Numbered from the stretch's first letter, positions 43,782 to 54,182 are shown. The stretch is DNA of 64,000 nt from Loktanella sp. DSM 29012 (GCF_900110705.1 NZ_FOEJ01000005.1:62001-126000); one strand, 5' to 3'. Made by a program: numbers and translations. The notes: generated by a model not told the origin, from the sequence alone.

Positions 43782-44101
43782 CCGCCGGCGGCGACCGCGG
43801 CTGTCTCTGCCACCGTCGGTTCCGGACCGCAGAGGTGCCTACCGTCTTTCGTCAGCAATGGCAGTTCTGTCGTCTCGACCGGACCAACGTAGCTATACCA
43901 GAAACAGTTGTCGTCCGCCCGCAGTCGCGCAGACGCGATGTCCTGATTCGGTGCGGAGCGCGCGACGATCTGATCCTTGATCTGTTGTTCCACGCTGGGA
44001 ACCTTGACCGCGGAGGGCGGCACAACTGCCTCGGGACCGATCCCGGCGCATGACGCCATCGTCGAAATCCCCGCGATTGCGCAAAACATTCTGATCGTCA
44101 T
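43778..44101 (-). CDS. Small putative lipoprotein of unknown function
   Basis: A 107-residue protein with a lipoprotein-type signal: MTIRMFCAIAGISTMASCAG, lipid attachment expected at the cysteine in MASC. The rest is polar, with LRADDNCFWYSYVGPVET, where CFWYSYVGP looks like a conserved core, and a C-terminal alanine-rich tail. I do not recognise the family. It is convergent with the L,D-transpeptidase gene, sharing stop-codon bases, so a joint envelope role is only a guess. Confidence 0.65.
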   Translation of the reverse strand: MTIRMFCAIAGISTMASCAGIGPEAVVPPSAVKVPSVEQQIKDQIVARSAPNQDIASARLRADDNCFWYSYVGPVETTELPLLTKDGRHLCGPEPTVAETAAVAAGG

Positions 44102-44796
44102 TGGGGCACTCTTTTTATTGGCAAGGCGTGGCTGGAGAGGACATCGACGGCTTTAACGTCCTTCACCCGCTGCGCCGTGGCTTTCTTCGTTATCGCGTTC
44201 GTTTTCGGGTCAGGAAACGATATTCTTTCGCGTTCCGGCGGGCAAGCGGGTCGGCTGATTATCTAGTCCCTTCAGGCACATCCGGGGCACGTTCCGAAGC
44301 GTTTGGTTCTAGAGCGATTGTTGTCGGCCCACAAACCACCGACAGGTGGTAGTCATAAGGCGTCTTCCGTGCGATCCGAAAGGCCACGTTCGGTTTAAGA
44401 CGTCCCCGTCGCCCGGCTGCCATCGCCGCTGGTCTTCGGCCCGTCTCGGACCTCTAAGACGATGAAGCTTTCCGTGGCGCGGGATTCCCAACCCTGTCAT
44501 TTTTTTCCGTGTATAATCGACTGCCCTCTGACGTCGGCTGTCCGGCGGAAGCCGCCTTTGCCGCGACAACTGGCTCCACCAATGAGGTGTATAGAAACGC
44601 GCTGCGCACGGGGCATGATAGAGGAAGTCCGGGAAGTAAACCTGAACAGTTCGAGGTCCTGATCCTCTTCAAGCCGACAGATGGAGGGACCGCGCATAAT
44701 TGTGCGCACCGTTAGCGCTTTCGACTGAGACTTTCCCCCTGCACCTTGCATCCCCGCTTAGAGCAGCCATATACCATCCATACAGATGGAGATTGG
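44102..44796. other. Long non-coding stretch, contents unidentified
   Basis: Nearly 700 bases without a supported gene, unusually long for this window. Reading frames exist but have no recognisable domains or ribosome-binding sites. A TATAAT lies at 44512-44517 without a well-spaced -35. The last part includes CCATC-N6-GATGG around 44774-44789 just before the ribbon-helix-helix gene, possibly its operator. It may hold remnants or a small RNA; I could not show either. Confidence 0.4.
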
Positions 44797-45216
44797 ATGA
44801 TGAGCAACGTCAGGAATATTCGGGACAAGACGCCAGAAAGCGAAAAAATCACAATCAACCTTGGCTACGTTGATCTGGGCAGGATCGACCTGCTTGTGCA
44901 GGAAGGGTTCTATTCCAATCGTAGCGATTTCATTCGCACCGCGATCCGCAATCAGTTGGATACCCAAGGCGATACGGTCTCAAGGTCTATCGACCGGCAT
45001 ACGATGGAGCTGGGACTGCGCGACTACGCGGTCGCGGATCTGGAGGCGATCAAAGACGCCGGAGAAATGCTTCACGTCAAGGTTGTCGGCCTTGCCCGGA
45101 TCCATCCCGATGTCACACCCGAACTGGCGCTGGCGACCATCGGCTCCATCACCGTCCTTGGCGCGCTTCAGGCGAGCGCCGAGGTGAAGACGGCCCTCGC
45201 CGATCGAATTAAGTAA
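44797..45216 (+). CDS. Ribbon-helix-helix (CopG-like) regulator
   Basis: A 139-residue protein (ATG 44797 or 44800, both served by GGAG). The N-terminal RHH fold reads ITINLGYVDLGRIDLLVQEGFYSNRSDFIRTAIRNQL (in parts), typical of CopG/ParD-like DNA-binding proteins. The C-terminal half (LRDYAVADLEAIKDAG, HVKVVGLARIHPDVTPELA) is a separate domain I do not recognise. The gene is 20 bases before the PHB-depolymerase-type esterase, so it probably autoregulates that pair. It is not followed by a toxin gene. Confidence 0.8.
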   Translation: MMSNVRNIRDKTPESEKITINLGYVDLGRIDLLVQEGFYSNRSDFIRTAIRNQLDTQGDTVSRSIDRHTMELGLRDYAVADLEAIKDAGEMLHVKVVGLARIHPDVTPELALATIGSITVLGALQASAEVKTALADRIK

Positions 45217-45236
45217 CCTCCTTTAGGATTGAAATC

Positions 45237-46340
45237 ATGATACGTCTGAACGCTGGCGCACCGCGCCCGGCGACCGGTGACGCACGTCTCACCGCCGCCA
45301 ACGCTCTTGTCCGCCGCACGCTGGCACAGCACGGGCTGATACCTGGGGCGGACACTGACCCCGGCCCGATGGCACATTTCCGCAGCCAGATGCAGAAGTT
45401 GGACTTTGCCAATCCCCTCGCTCGTTTATCCGGTACAGCTCAGTCCGGTGTAATGGCCGGGTTCGGCGCATCCGCCGAGCCGACAATCCCCCCAGGAGCG
45501 GTCTTTGAGACGGGCACGTTCTCAAATGGGTCGGGCAGCCGTGAATATCGTCTTTATGTGCCGTCAAAGACCGACGAGATCGCGGGCGTTGTCATGATGC
45601 TGCACGGCTGCACACAAAATCCCGAGGATTTTGCCGTCGGCACGGGCATGAACGCGCTGGCCGAAGACCGTGGTTTCGTCGTGGTCTATCCGCGCCAGTC
45701 GCGGGGCGACAATGCACAGTCCTGCTGGAACTGGTTTTCACGAAATGACCAAAACCGGGATCGTGGAGAGCCTGCGATTCTTGCGGGCATGGCGCAAAAG
45801 GTTGCCGCCCGCTTTGATGTAGGCGCGGACCGTATGTTTGTCGCTGGCCTATCGGCCGGTGCCGCAATGGCGGTGATCCTGGGCGAGACTCACGGCGATA
45901 CCTTCGCCGCAGTCGGCGCGCATTCGGGCCTGCCTTACGGGGCAGCACGTGACGTCCCATCCGCTTTCGCAGTAATGAGAGGGAGCGGCGACCAGCGCCT
46001 GGTATTGCCTGCCAAAGGTCGCGCCCGGACCATCGTTTTCCACGGCACCGGCGATACCACCGTGCATCCGTCCAACGGTCAGACCATCGGGTCTGACCTG
46101 CTGACCAACATGGGCGGCCAGACCATCCAGACCGAAACCACGGGCACCTGCAATGGCCGCAGCTGGACCTGCGAAACCACGACCGACACGACCGGCACCC
46201 CGCTGCTGGAACACTGGACCATCGAGGGGCTGGGCCACGCGTGGTCCGGCGGACAGCCGGCAGGCACCTATACCGATGCGAAAGGCCCCGACGCCAGCGG
46301 CGAAATGGTGCGGTTCTTCTTTAACACTGAAAGCAACTGA
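45237..46340 (+). CDS. PHB depolymerase family esterase
   Basis: Alpha/beta-hydrolase of 367 residues. It has the oxyanion-region MMLHGCTQNPEDF, ENP-type residues WNWFS, the nucleophile Ser206 in AGLSAGAAM, and a C-terminal catalytic His in EGLGHAWSGG, matching the LpqC/poly(3-hydroxybutyrate) depolymerase family. The first 85 residues look like a low-complexity cytosolic leader rather than a signal peptide. Likely an intracellular polyester or feruloyl-type esterase; the substrate is not proven. It is paired with the RHH regulator. Confidence 0.87.
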   Translation: MIRLNAGAPRPATGDARLTAANALVRRTLAQHGLIPGADTDPGPMAHFRSQMQKLDFANPLARLSGTAQSGVMAGFGASAEPTIPPGAVFETGTFSNGSGSREYRLYVPSKTDEIAGVVMMLHGCTQNPEDFAVGTGMNALAEDRGFVVVYPRQSRGDNAQSCWNWFSRNDQNRDRGEPAILAGMAQKVAARFDVGADRMFVAGLSAGAAMAVILGETHGDTFAAVGAHSGLPYGAARDVPSAFAVMRGSGDQRLVLPAKGRARTIVFHGTGDTTVHPSNGQTIGSDLLTNMGGQTIQTETTGTCNGRSWTCETTTDTTGTPLLEHWTIEGLGHAWSGGQPAGTYTDAKGPDASGEMVRFFFNTESN

Positions 46341-46341
46341 T

Positions 46342-47460
46342 ATGACTGACATGACACTCACCTTCGATGCGGTTTCCGAACCGACACCCGGCCCCAAGTG
46401 GCGCGCCCGCTGGGAACGGTCATGGCCCGCTTACGAGGCGTGGTTCGTGGCCCGTGGCGGCGACAACGGCCCCACGGCCTCCGAAAGTCGCGCAGCGCTG
46501 AAGCAGCACATGCCAGAGCTTGTGCCGACCTACGACCGTCTGGCTGAACTGGCAGGCGGCACCGATCGGGCCAAGCAGTTTTTATCGACCTGGTGCCCAC
46601 CGACATACTTGGGTGGCTGCTCTCTCGCGGCGGTCGCGGACGCCGAAGATGTACGGCTGGTGCGGAACTATGATTTGTCGCCCACGCTGAACGAAGGATT
46701 GCTTTTGCGGACCGAATGGACCGGCCGCGCGGTGATGGGCATGGTCGAATTCCTCTGGGGCCTGTCTGACGGGATCAACCAAGCGGGGCTATCGATCGCG
46801 CTGGCATACGGCGGGCGTTCTGAAAGCGCTGAAGGCTTCGGCATCACCACAATCTTGCGCTATGTGCTGGAAACCTGTGACACCGTGGATCAGGCGCTGA
46901 CCGTACTGCATCGGGTCCCATCCCACATGGCCTACAACGTTGTGCTGGCCGATGCCTGCGGGGCCACGGCAAGTGTGGAGCTGTCTCCCGGTGGCGGTGC
47001 CAAGGTGATGGACAAGGCCATTGCCACCAATCACCAAAGCGGGGCAACCCGCGCCGACCGGCCCGATTTTACCAAGACCGAGGAGCGTCATGCGCATCTG
47101 TCGGGGCTGCAGACGCCCGCGCGGGATCTGGCAAAGTCGTTCCTCGCGGCCCCGCTGATCCAGACCCGCTATGGCGAGGGTTTCGGGACATTGTTCACGG
47201 CGGACTATGATCCCAAGGCAAGGACGCTGGCACTGACCATCGCGGGCGACCGCTGGGAGCAATCGCTCGGCGGCTTTGCCGAAGGCCAGCGGACGGCGAA
47301 CTACGCAAGCGGTGCGCTGACAGCCGCCACGGATGCGACCGGCGTGCGCGCTGGCATCGACTGGGCTGCTGCCGTACGGGTTGACTGGTCGCGCGTCGGT
47401 CGCGACTACGCCGAAGGGAATGGCCGATCGGTCGAGGACTATATCGCAGAATATGCGTGA
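46342..47460 (+). CDS. C45 family acyltransferase/peptidase-like Ntn hydrolase
   Basis: A 372-residue protein of the acyl-CoA:6-aminopenicillanate acyltransferase (C45) type. The candidate nucleophile Cys93 in YLGGCSLAAV would become N-terminal after self-cleavage at Gly-Cys. Conserved downstream parts include VRNYDLSP, MGMVEFLWGLSDGINQAGLSIAL (read in segments), HMAYNVVLADACG and ATNHQ. It likely hydrolyses an amide bond of a small molecule. It begins one base after the esterase stop, so they may be co-expressed. The start could also be nine bases later (46351). Confidence 0.85.
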   Translation: MTDMTLTFDAVSEPTPGPKWRARWERSWPAYEAWFVARGGDNGPTASESRAALKQHMPELVPTYDRLAELAGGTDRAKQFLSTWCPPTYLGGCSLAAVADAEDVRLVRNYDLSPTLNEGLLLRTEWTGRAVMGMVEFLWGLSDGINQAGLSIALAYGGRSESAEGFGITTILRYVLETCDTVDQALTVLHRVPSHMAYNVVLADACGATASVELSPGGGAKVMDKAIATNHQSGATRADRPDFTKTEERHAHLSGLQTPARDLAKSFLAAPLIQTRYGEGFGTLFTADYDPKARTLALTIAGDRWEQSLGGFAEGQRTANYASGALTAATDATGVRAGIDWAAAVRVDWSRVGRDYAEGNGRSVEDYIAEYA

Positions 47461-47466
47461 CATATC

Positions 47467-47491
47467 GCTGGCCCTGTTGAACGGGGCCAGC
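47467..47491. terminator. Hairpin terminator after the C45 gene
   Basis: GCTGGCCC and GGGCCAGC make a perfect 8-base stem with a 9-base loop, seven bases after the stop codon. No T run follows, so the call rests on stem strength and position. Confidence 0.6.
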
Positions 47492-47799
47492 ACGCAAGGC
47501 GAACAGCGGTATGCTGTTACCGTCTGACCATGAAAACACGCAGAGGAAATGTGTGCGCCGGGCGTTCAGGAAACGACGGGCACCTCAAGGCAATCGGCAC
47601 CATTCGACGTAAAGGCGCAGTCGCTTTTGCCAACTATGGACTACACGTCCTCCGTTCCAAGTCGTCTACGAACAGCCCTCAATAGTCATTGAACGCACAC
47701 CCGCCCGCTGCTGCCCGGAAGCTGGCCGACCCGCTGTGTGCCATTGTCATTCGGGCTGCTGATGCCCAGTCTGGATGAAACGCCATTCGAAGGATTCCC
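47492..47799. other. Intergenic, nothing identified
   Basis: About 308 bases before the oligopeptidase gene. No convincing gene, RNA or operator was seen. The promoter of the oligopeptidase is expected here. Confidence 0.4.
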
Positions 47800-49908
47800 A
47801 TGCCACGTCCGTTCCCTGCCCTGCCCAATGCACCTGCCGCCGCACGCAAGTCGACCGTGACGACCGTTCACGGCGTTGATCTGCATGACGATTACGGCTG
47901 GCTGCGCGCCGACAACTGGCAAGAGGCGATGCGCGCCCCCGACCGGCTACCCGCAGAGATTGCCGCCTACCTGACGGCCGAGAACGCCTACTACGACGCC
48001 GCGATGGCCGACACCGCCGACCTGCAGACGCGTCTGGTGGCCGAGATGCGCGGCCGCATCAAGGAAGACGACAGCAGCGTGCCGCGCGAGAACGGACCCT
48101 ACGCCTACAGCGTGCGCTACGACGACGGCGCGGAATATCCGGTTTTCATTCGCACGCCCCGCCACGGTGGCGCCGCTGAAACCATGCTGGACGTCAATGT
48201 CATGGCCGCGACGCAGGATTACTTTCAGCTTGGCACGACGCAGGTCAGCCCCGATCACGCGACACTGGCCTGGGCTGCGGATGTGAACGGGTCGGAATTT
48301 CATCGCCTGACCTTTCGCGATCTGACGACGGGTAAGGACTTCAACTATCACATTCCCGATGTGGCCTCTGTCGCCTGGGCGGACGGGCAGACCCTGTTCT
48401 ATGTGCGCGTCGATGCGCGACACCATCCGAACCGCGTCTATCGCCATACCCTTGGCACGGACCCTGCCACCGACACGCTGGCCTATACGGAAGACGACAT
48501 GCGCTACCACGTCAATGTGTCCCGTCTACGGTCAGGTGCCTATGTCGCCTTGTCCACCGGCATGAACGACGAAAACGAGATCAGCATCATCCCGACGGCC
48601 AACCCGACGGCGACTCCGCAGGTGATCGAGCCGCGCACGACGGGACTGGAATACGATATCGAACATCAGAGCGATGCATTTCTGATCCTGACGAATGCCG
48701 ACGGGGCACATGATTTCAAGGTGATGAAGACGCCTGTGGCGACACCGTCACGGGACAACTGGCGCGACCTGATCCCGCACGAGGATGGCCGCATGATCAT
48801 AGGCCTTGCCGCCCACAAGGGTTGGACGATCTGGACAGAGCGGCGCGACGCCCTGCCCCACATCTGCTATGTCCGCGCGGGCGCGCCGATCGAGACCGCG
48901 CGGAGCATCAGCTTTGACGAGCAGGCCTACAGCCTCGGCAGCGATCCCAGCCCGGAATATGAAACCGACAGTTTTCGCTTCACATACGCGTCGCCAACCA
49001 CGTCGCCACAGGTGTTCGACTACGACCTGTCCACCGGCACCCGGACCCTGCGCAAGACGGTGGAAATCCCGTCGGGGCACGATCCGGCGGATTACGTCAC
49101 GATCCGCACGACGGCCCCGTCGCATGAGGGCGCACAGGTGCCGGTGACGATCCTGTATCACAAGGACACGCCGCTGGACGGCACGGCACCCTGTCTGCTG
49201 TATGGTTACGGATCATACGGCGCGACCATGCCCGCATCCTTTTCGGCCAATCGGTTGTCACTGGTGAACCGCGGCTTCGTCTATGCCATCGCCCACGTCC
49301 GGGGCGGAGAGGAGCTGGGTCGCAACTGGTATGAGGCTGCGAAATTCGCAGGCAAGCCGAACACGTTCCATGACTTCATCGCCGCAGCGCACAAGTTGAT
49401 CGCCGATGGCTATACCGACCGGTGCCGCATCGTGATTCAGGGCGGATCGGCGGGTGGCCTGCTGGTCGGGGCCGTTCTGAACATGGCACCGGACCTGTGG
49501 GCGGGGGCCATCGCCGATGTGCCATTTGTCGACGTGCTGACGACGATCCTTGACGACACACTGCCCCTGACGCCGGGCGAATGGTCGCAGTGGGGCAACC
49601 CGATCGCAAGCCGTCAGGCCTTTGACGATATCCGCAGCTATTCGCCCTATGACAACGTCACCGCGCAGGCCTATCCGCCGATTTTGGTGACTGCTGGCGT
49701 GTCGGACCCACGCGTGACCTATTGGGAACCCGCCAAATGGGTCGCCCGACTGCGCGCGACCAAGACTGACGACAATATCCTGCTGTTGCGCACGAATATG
49801 ACGTCGGGCCATTTCGGCAAATCCGGGCGGTTCGCGGCATTGGAGGATGCCGCGCGGTCCTATGCCTTTGCGCTGAAGGTAACGGGTGCCGATCTATCGG
49901 CAGGCTGA
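47800..49908 (+). CDS. S9A prolyl oligopeptidase / oligopeptidase B-like
   Basis: Cytosolic serine peptidase of 702 residues that cleaves short peptides. An N-terminal region and beta-propeller (to about residue 415) precede an alpha/beta-hydrolase domain. The catalytic triad is Ser550 in GGSAGGLL, Asp636 in GVSDPRV and His671 in SGHFGKSG. GGEELGRNWYEAAKF is the oligopeptidase B-type signature. No signal peptide is seen. Oligopeptidase B (Arg/Lys specificity) is the closest match, but substrate preference needs testing. Confidence 0.92.
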   Translation: MPRPFPALPNAPAAARKSTVTTVHGVDLHDDYGWLRADNWQEAMRAPDRLPAEIAAYLTAENAYYDAAMADTADLQTRLVAEMRGRIKEDDSSVPRENGPYAYSVRYDDGAEYPVFIRTPRHGGAAETMLDVNVMAATQDYFQLGTTQVSPDHATLAWAADVNGSEFHRLTFRDLTTGKDFNYHIPDVASVAWADGQTLFYVRVDARHHPNRVYRHTLGTDPATDTLAYTEDDMRYHVNVSRLRSGAYVALSTGMNDENEISIIPTANPTATPQVIEPRTTGLEYDIEHQSDAFLILTNADGAHDFKVMKTPVATPSRDNWRDLIPHEDGRMIIGLAAHKGWTIWTERRDALPHICYVRAGAPIETARSISFDEQAYSLGSDPSPEYETDSFRFTYASPTTSPQVFDYDLSTGTRTLRKTVEIPSGHDPADYVTIRTTAPSHEGAQVPVTILYHKDTPLDGTAPCLLYGYGSYGATMPASFSANRLSLVNRGFVYAIAHVRGGEELGRNWYEAAKFAGKPNTFHDFIAAAHKLIADGYTDRCRIVIQGGSAGGLLVGAVLNMAPDLWAGAIADVPFVDVLTTILDDTLPLTPGEWSQWGNPIASRQAFDDIRSYSPYDNVTAQAYPPILVTAGVSDPRVTYWEPAKWVARLRATKTDDNILLLRTNMTSGHFGKSGRFAALEDAARSYAFALKVTGADLSAG

Positions 49909-50004
49909 TCGAACAGGAACATTTTGGTCTGGACGACTGACTGGGAACGCCCCAATCATCCGGAGTTTCCAACCATAAAACTTCAATCAAGAGGGCGCCA
50001 AGCC

Positions 50005-51132
50005 ATGCAGACCGCAAACGTGACAGGGACGATATCCTACCTGACCCGCATCGAGTTCGGTGAAGGTCGCATCGCGGAACTGCCGGCCATGCTGGAACAG
50101 ATTGGCGTCACCAAACCCCTGATCGCGTCCGACAAAGGGCTGATGGCCACCGGCATGATCGACAAGGTCACAGCCGGGTTGGGCAGTTTTGCCACCTTCG
50201 ACGGCACCCCGGCCAACCCGACCGAGGCCGCCGTGATGGACGCCTTCGCCGTTTATCAGGCAGAAGGTTGCGACGGGATCGTCGGGATCGGCGGCGGATC
50301 CTCGCTTGATCTGGCCAAGGCGGTGCGCATCCTGTCCGGTCATCCGGCCCCGCTGGACCAGTATGCCGCTGTCAACGGCGGCGTCGCGCGCATCCACGGC
50401 AACATCTGCCCGCTGATCGCCGTTCCCACGACATCCGGCACCGGGTCAGAAGTGGGCCGCGCCGCGGTCATCATCACGGCTGCGGGCCGCAAGCTGGGCA
50501 TCCTGTCGCCGCACAACCTGCCCACCATCGCGCTCTGCGATCCGACCCTGACCTATGGTCTGCCACCGATGCTGACGGCGGCGACGGGGATGGACGCGAT
50601 CTCGCACTGCCTGGAAACCTACATGGCACCGTCCTTCAACCCGCCGGGCGAGGCGATGGACCTGCACGGTCTGGACTGCGGCCTGCGCAGCATCGAGGTG
50701 GCAACGATGGACGGTCAGAACGCCGGCGCACGGCGCGACATGATGACCTGCGCGCTGGAAGGTGCAATGGCGTTCCAGAAGGGACTTGGCGCCGTCCATG
50801 CCCTGACACACCCCCTGGGCGCGATCCGGTCGCTGAACCTGCATCACGGCACGCTGAATGCCGTGCTGATGCCCGCGGTGCTGCGGTTCAACCGCGACGC
50901 CATCGGGGCGAAATGGGATGTGCTGGCCGACCGCATGGGCGGCGATCCGGCAGACGCGTGTGCCGCCCTGAACGACCGCCTTGGGATGCCAAGTGGACTG
51001 GCCGCGATGGGCGTGACCGAAGAGATGATGATCGACGTGTCCCACGCCGCGATGAAGGACCACTGCCACGGCACCAATCCACGCATCGCCACGCAAGGGG
51101 AATATCTGGATATCTTGAAGCAGTCGGCCTAG
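50005..51132 (+). CDS. Iron-containing alcohol dehydrogenase
   Basis: A 375-residue group III alcohol dehydrogenase. The NAD-binding GIGGGSSLDLAKAV and TTSGTGSEVG motifs are present, and metal-ligand positions appear in TGMDAISHCLE (Asp, His), AVHALTHPLGA (His) and LHHGTLNAV (His). ATG 50005 with GAGG upstream is chosen over an in-frame start at 49924. It could oxidise or reduce a short alcohol, lactaldehyde or 4-hydroxybutyrate-type substrate. It stands alone between the oligopeptidase and a convergent UvrA paralogue. Confidence 0.91.
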   Translation: MQTANVTGTISYLTRIEFGEGRIAELPAMLEQIGVTKPLIASDKGLMATGMIDKVTAGLGSFATFDGTPANPTEAAVMDAFAVYQAEGCDGIVGIGGGSSLDLAKAVRILSGHPAPLDQYAAVNGGVARIHGNICPLIAVPTTSGTGSEVGRAAVIITAAGRKLGILSPHNLPTIALCDPTLTYGLPPMLTAATGMDAISHCLETYMAPSFNPPGEAMDLHGLDCGLRSIEVATMDGQNAGARRDMMTCALEGAMAFQKGLGAVHALTHPLGAIRSLNLHHGTLNAVLMPAVLRFNRDAIGAKWDVLADRMGGDPADACAALNDRLGMPSGLAAMGVTEEMMIDVSHAAMKDHCHGTNPRIATQGEYLDILKQSA

Positions 51133-51166
51133 TCAGCGGCCTGCAGCACTGACGCATGTCATGATC

Positions 51167-51192
51167 CGCGACCGGTGCGGTCTGCGGTCGCG
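51167..51192. terminator. Hairpin between convergent adh and uvrA-like genes
   Basis: CGCGACCG and CGGTCGCG form a perfect 8-base stem with a 10-base loop in the 147-base gap between convergent stops. It could terminate either transcript. Confidence 0.55.
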
Positions 51193-51279
51193 CGGCGAAT
51201 GGGCTTGCTAATCTCTTCAGCCCTGTCGATCCGCTTCAAGATCAGCAGACTGCCGGACAGCGTGACACGATTGCGCCCA

Positions 51280-53763
51280 TCATGACGCATCCGTCTTTGG
51301 AAAAAGGAACGGCGCTGTCTTGCTGTTCGCAGACTTTGCCACGACCGCAGGCGGGCCTTGGGCGACAACCTGGCCGCCATCGTCGCCCGCACCGGGACCG
51401 ATATCGACGATCCAGTCACTTTGCCGCGCCACAAGCATGTTGTGTTCGACCATGATCACCGAATTTCCGGCATCGACAAGACGGTCAAGCTGCGCCAGCA
51501 GCAGGGTCACATCCGCCGGGTGCAGACCCGTCGTCGGTTCGTCCAGAATATAAAGCGTGTCTTTGCGCTGTGCGCGTTGCAACTCCGTCGCAAGCTTGAT
51601 CCGCTGTGCCTCTCCCCCCGACAGTTCCGTCGCGGGCTGCCCGAGGCGCAGATAGCCCAGACCGACCTGCCGCAAGGCTTCGATGGCGCGCAGGATCGCA
51701 GGATCGTCGGCAAAGAATTCCTGCGCCCGGTCCACTGTCAGATCAAGAACCTCTGCGATGGTCTTGCCGCGGTAGCGAATGTCGAGTGTTTCGTCGTTGT
51801 AGCGTTGCCCGCGACAGACAGGACAAGGGGCAAATACGCTGGGCAGGAACAGCAGTTCGACGCTCACGAACCCCGCACCTTCGCAGTGCGGGCAGCGCCC
51901 CTTGGCCACGTTGAACGAAAAGCGCCCGGCGTCATAGCGCCTTGCCCGCGCGTCGTCCGTCGCAGCGAAAAGTTTTCGCACATGGTCGAACAGTCCGGTG
52001 TAGGTCGCCAGATTGGACCGCGGTGTGCGACCGATGGGTTTCTGATCCACCACGCCCAGACGCCGGACATGCTGCATGCCATCCACGATCTGCCCGTCGG
52101 TCGGGGTGTCGACCTCCTGCTCCAGCAGCTCGGGTTCGTTTTCAGCCGTTTCAACAGGTGGCTTCTGCCCCAGCGCATCGCCTACAAGCGCAACCAACGC
52201 CTGACTGACAAGGCTGGATTTACCGGACCCCGACACGCCGGTCACGGTCGCCAGAACGCCCAGCGGCAGGTCAACGTTCACCCCCTGCAGGTTGTTGCGC
52301 GTCACATCGGCCAACCGCAGCCAGCCGGATGGCTCTCTGGGTGTGCGGGTGCCCGCACGCGCGTCGGCGAACAGATGCCGCGCGGTATGCGAGGTTTCGA
52401 CCTGTTGCAGCCCATCGACCGGGCCGCTGTAGACGACCCTGCCGCCTTTGGTGCCCGCGTCGGGGCCAATGTCCACGATCCAGTCCGCGTGCCGGATGAC
52501 ATTGACGTCATGTTCCACCACGAACAGCGAATTGCCCGCCCCTTTCAGATCATCCAGCGCGCCGAGCAATGCCTGCGTGTCGGAGGGATGAAGCCCTGCC
52601 GATGGCTCATCCAGCACGTAGACCACGCCGAACAGCTGCGACCTGATCTGTGTGGCCAGACGCAAGCGCTGCATTTCCCCCGGCGACAGGGTGGCGGTAT
52701 TGCGGTCCAGCGACAGGTAGCCAAGGCCGAGCCGCGTCAGCGCCGCTACACGGGCCATGATGTCACGCGTGATGCGCTGCGTGACGATGGTCTTTTCAGG
52801 GCTCTGGTCATCCGCCACCGGGTCGTGTTCCGCCCGCTCGTGGAGCAAACTGGCCAGATCGCCCAGCGTCAGCCGCGAGATCGCGCCGATATCCAGCCCT
52901 GCGAAAGTGACCGAAAGCGACTCGCGCTTCAGTTTCTTGCCGTCGCACAGCGGGCAGACTGAAATATCCATGAATTGAGAGACGCGCTTTTTGGTGCGCG
53001 CACTTTGCGTCGTGGCAAATGACTGCAGCACATAGTTCCGCGCAGAGGTGAAAGTACCCATGTAGGTGGGCGAACGGTTCTCCTCGCGGGCGTTTCGCGT
53101 CTCCTGCGGAGTCATGCGGGCATAAACGGGCACTTCCGGTGTATCGTCGGTGAAAAGTATCCAGTCGCGGGTGTCGCGTGGCAGATCCTGCCAGGCCACA
53201 TCGATGTCATATCCCAGAGAGATCAGGATATCGCGTAGGTTCTGCCCACCCCATGCAGGCGGCCACCCGGCGATGGCACCGTCGCGGATCGTCTTTGCCG
53301 GGTCGGGAACCAGCAGATCCTCGGTCACATCGAACACGCGTCCGATGCCGTGGCAGCGCGGGCAGGCACCATCCGGCGTGTTGGGCGAAAACGCATCCGC
53401 GTAAAGGATCCCCTGCCCTTCTGGATAATCACCCGCACGCGAATACAACATCCGCAATCCGTTCGAGATCGTCGTGACACTGCCGACCGAAGATCTGGCG
53501 GACGGCGCGCCCCGTTGCTGTTGCAAGGCAACCGCAGGTGGCAGGCCTTCGATGCTGTCGACATCGGGTTCGCCCACCTGATCGATCAACCGCCGCGCAT
53601 AGGGTGAAACGGAATCCAGAAACCGTCGCTGCGATTCAGCGAACAGCGTCCCAAAGGCCAGCGACGATTTGCCGGACCCCGAAATGCCGGTAAAGACGAC
53701 CAACGCGTCGCGCGGCACATTAATGTCGATATCCTTGAGGTTATGGACACGCGCGCCACGCAC
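51280..53763 (-). CDS. UvrA-like excinuclease ATPase (UvrA2-type paralogue)
   Basis: Double ABC-ATPase of about 827 residues, shorter than standard UvrA (about 940). It has [12 protein letters not shown], Walker [10 protein letters not shown] and GVSGSGKSS, signatures [13 protein letters not shown] and [14 protein letters not shown], Walker [13 protein letters not shown] and [12 protein letters not shown], and zinc-type clusters CPRCHG, CPLCDG and CPHCEG...CPVCRG. This fits UvrA2-like paralogues linked to DNA-damage or DNA-binding-drug tolerance. The only usable start is a GTG at 53763. The frame is open for about 20 further codons up to a stop, with a GAGGTG before an ATC, so the true start is uncertain. 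Confidence 0.9.
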   Translation of the reverse strand: MRGARVHNLKDIDINVPRDALVVFTGISGSGKSSLAFGTLFAESQRRFLDSVSPYARRLIDQVGEPDVDSIEGLPPAVALQQQRGAPSARSSVGSVTTISNGLRMLYSRAGDYPEGQGILYADAFSPNTPDGACPRCHGIGRVFDVTEDLLVPDPAKTIRDGAIAGWPPAWGGQNLRDILISLGYDIDVAWQDLPRDTRDWILFTDDTPEVPVYARMTPQETRNAREENRSPTYMGTFTSARNYVLQSFATTQSARTKKRVSQFMDISVCPLCDGKKLKRESLSVTFAGLDIGAISRLTLGDLASLLHERAEHDPVADDQSPEKTIVTQRITRDIMARVAALTRLGLGYLSLDRNTATLSPGEMQRLRLATQIRSQLFGVVYVLDEPSAGLHPSDTQALLGALDDLKGAGNSLFVVEHDVNVIRHADWIVDIGPDAGTKGGRVVYSGPVDGLQQVETSHTARHLFADARAGTRTPREPSGWLRLADVTRNNLQGVNVDLPLGVLATVTGVSGSGKSSLVSQALVALVGDALGQKPPVETAENEPELLEQEVDTPTDGQIVDGMQHVRRLGVVDQKPIGRTPRSNLATYTGLFDHVRKLFAATDDARARRYDAGRFSFNVAKGRCPHCEGAGFVSVELLFLPSVFAPCPVCRGQRYNDETLDIRYRGKTIAEVLDLTVDRAQEFFADDPAILRAIEALRQVGLGYLRLGQPATELSGGEAQRIKLATELQRAQRKDTLYILDEPTTGLHPADVTLLLAQLDRLVDAGNSVIMVEHNMLVARQSDWIVDIGPGAGDDGGQVVAQGPPAVVAKSANSKTAPFLFPKTDAS

Positions 53764-54182
53764 CCGAACGCTGTTCTCGACCTTGGCAGGGCCGGACTCA
53801 AATTTACTCTTTGGGATAAATTCACCTCTTCAGCCGCATGGGCTGTTTTTAGACAATCGGCTCTACAATCAGACGGCTATCACACTTTGCCCAGAGCGAA
53901 AGGCCGGGTCTCTTCGACGCGCAAATTCTGACAGGAGGGCCAGACATCTGCGACAATCGGCTTGCTCCGCGCCAGGGCGGCCAAGAAATTTATAAAACAA
54001 CGACAAAAGCGTTGGCGGTCGCACCGTGATTTTTTTTCCCGTCGGCACTGGCCGCCATGCGCGCAAGTCGCAGCGAAGGTCAGGTTCGGGCCCACTTTGC
54101 AGGCCTTTTGTCCCGCAATGAAAGTCCGCCTCCGGCTCCAAACTGCCGTTCGTCACAAGCGTCGTACGCCGTAGCGCAGAGC
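53764..54182. other. Intergenic, no gene supported
   Basis: About 420 bases upstream of the uvrA-like gene and downstream of the SDR terminator. Short frames on both strands lack family features. It is more AT-rich in parts, and must contain the uvrA-like promoter. Confidence 0.4.

Noticed and set aside
44797-45216. Antitoxin of a ParD/CopG toxin-antitoxin pair
   Set aside because: The downstream gene is a 367-residue esterase and there is no small toxin gene on either side.
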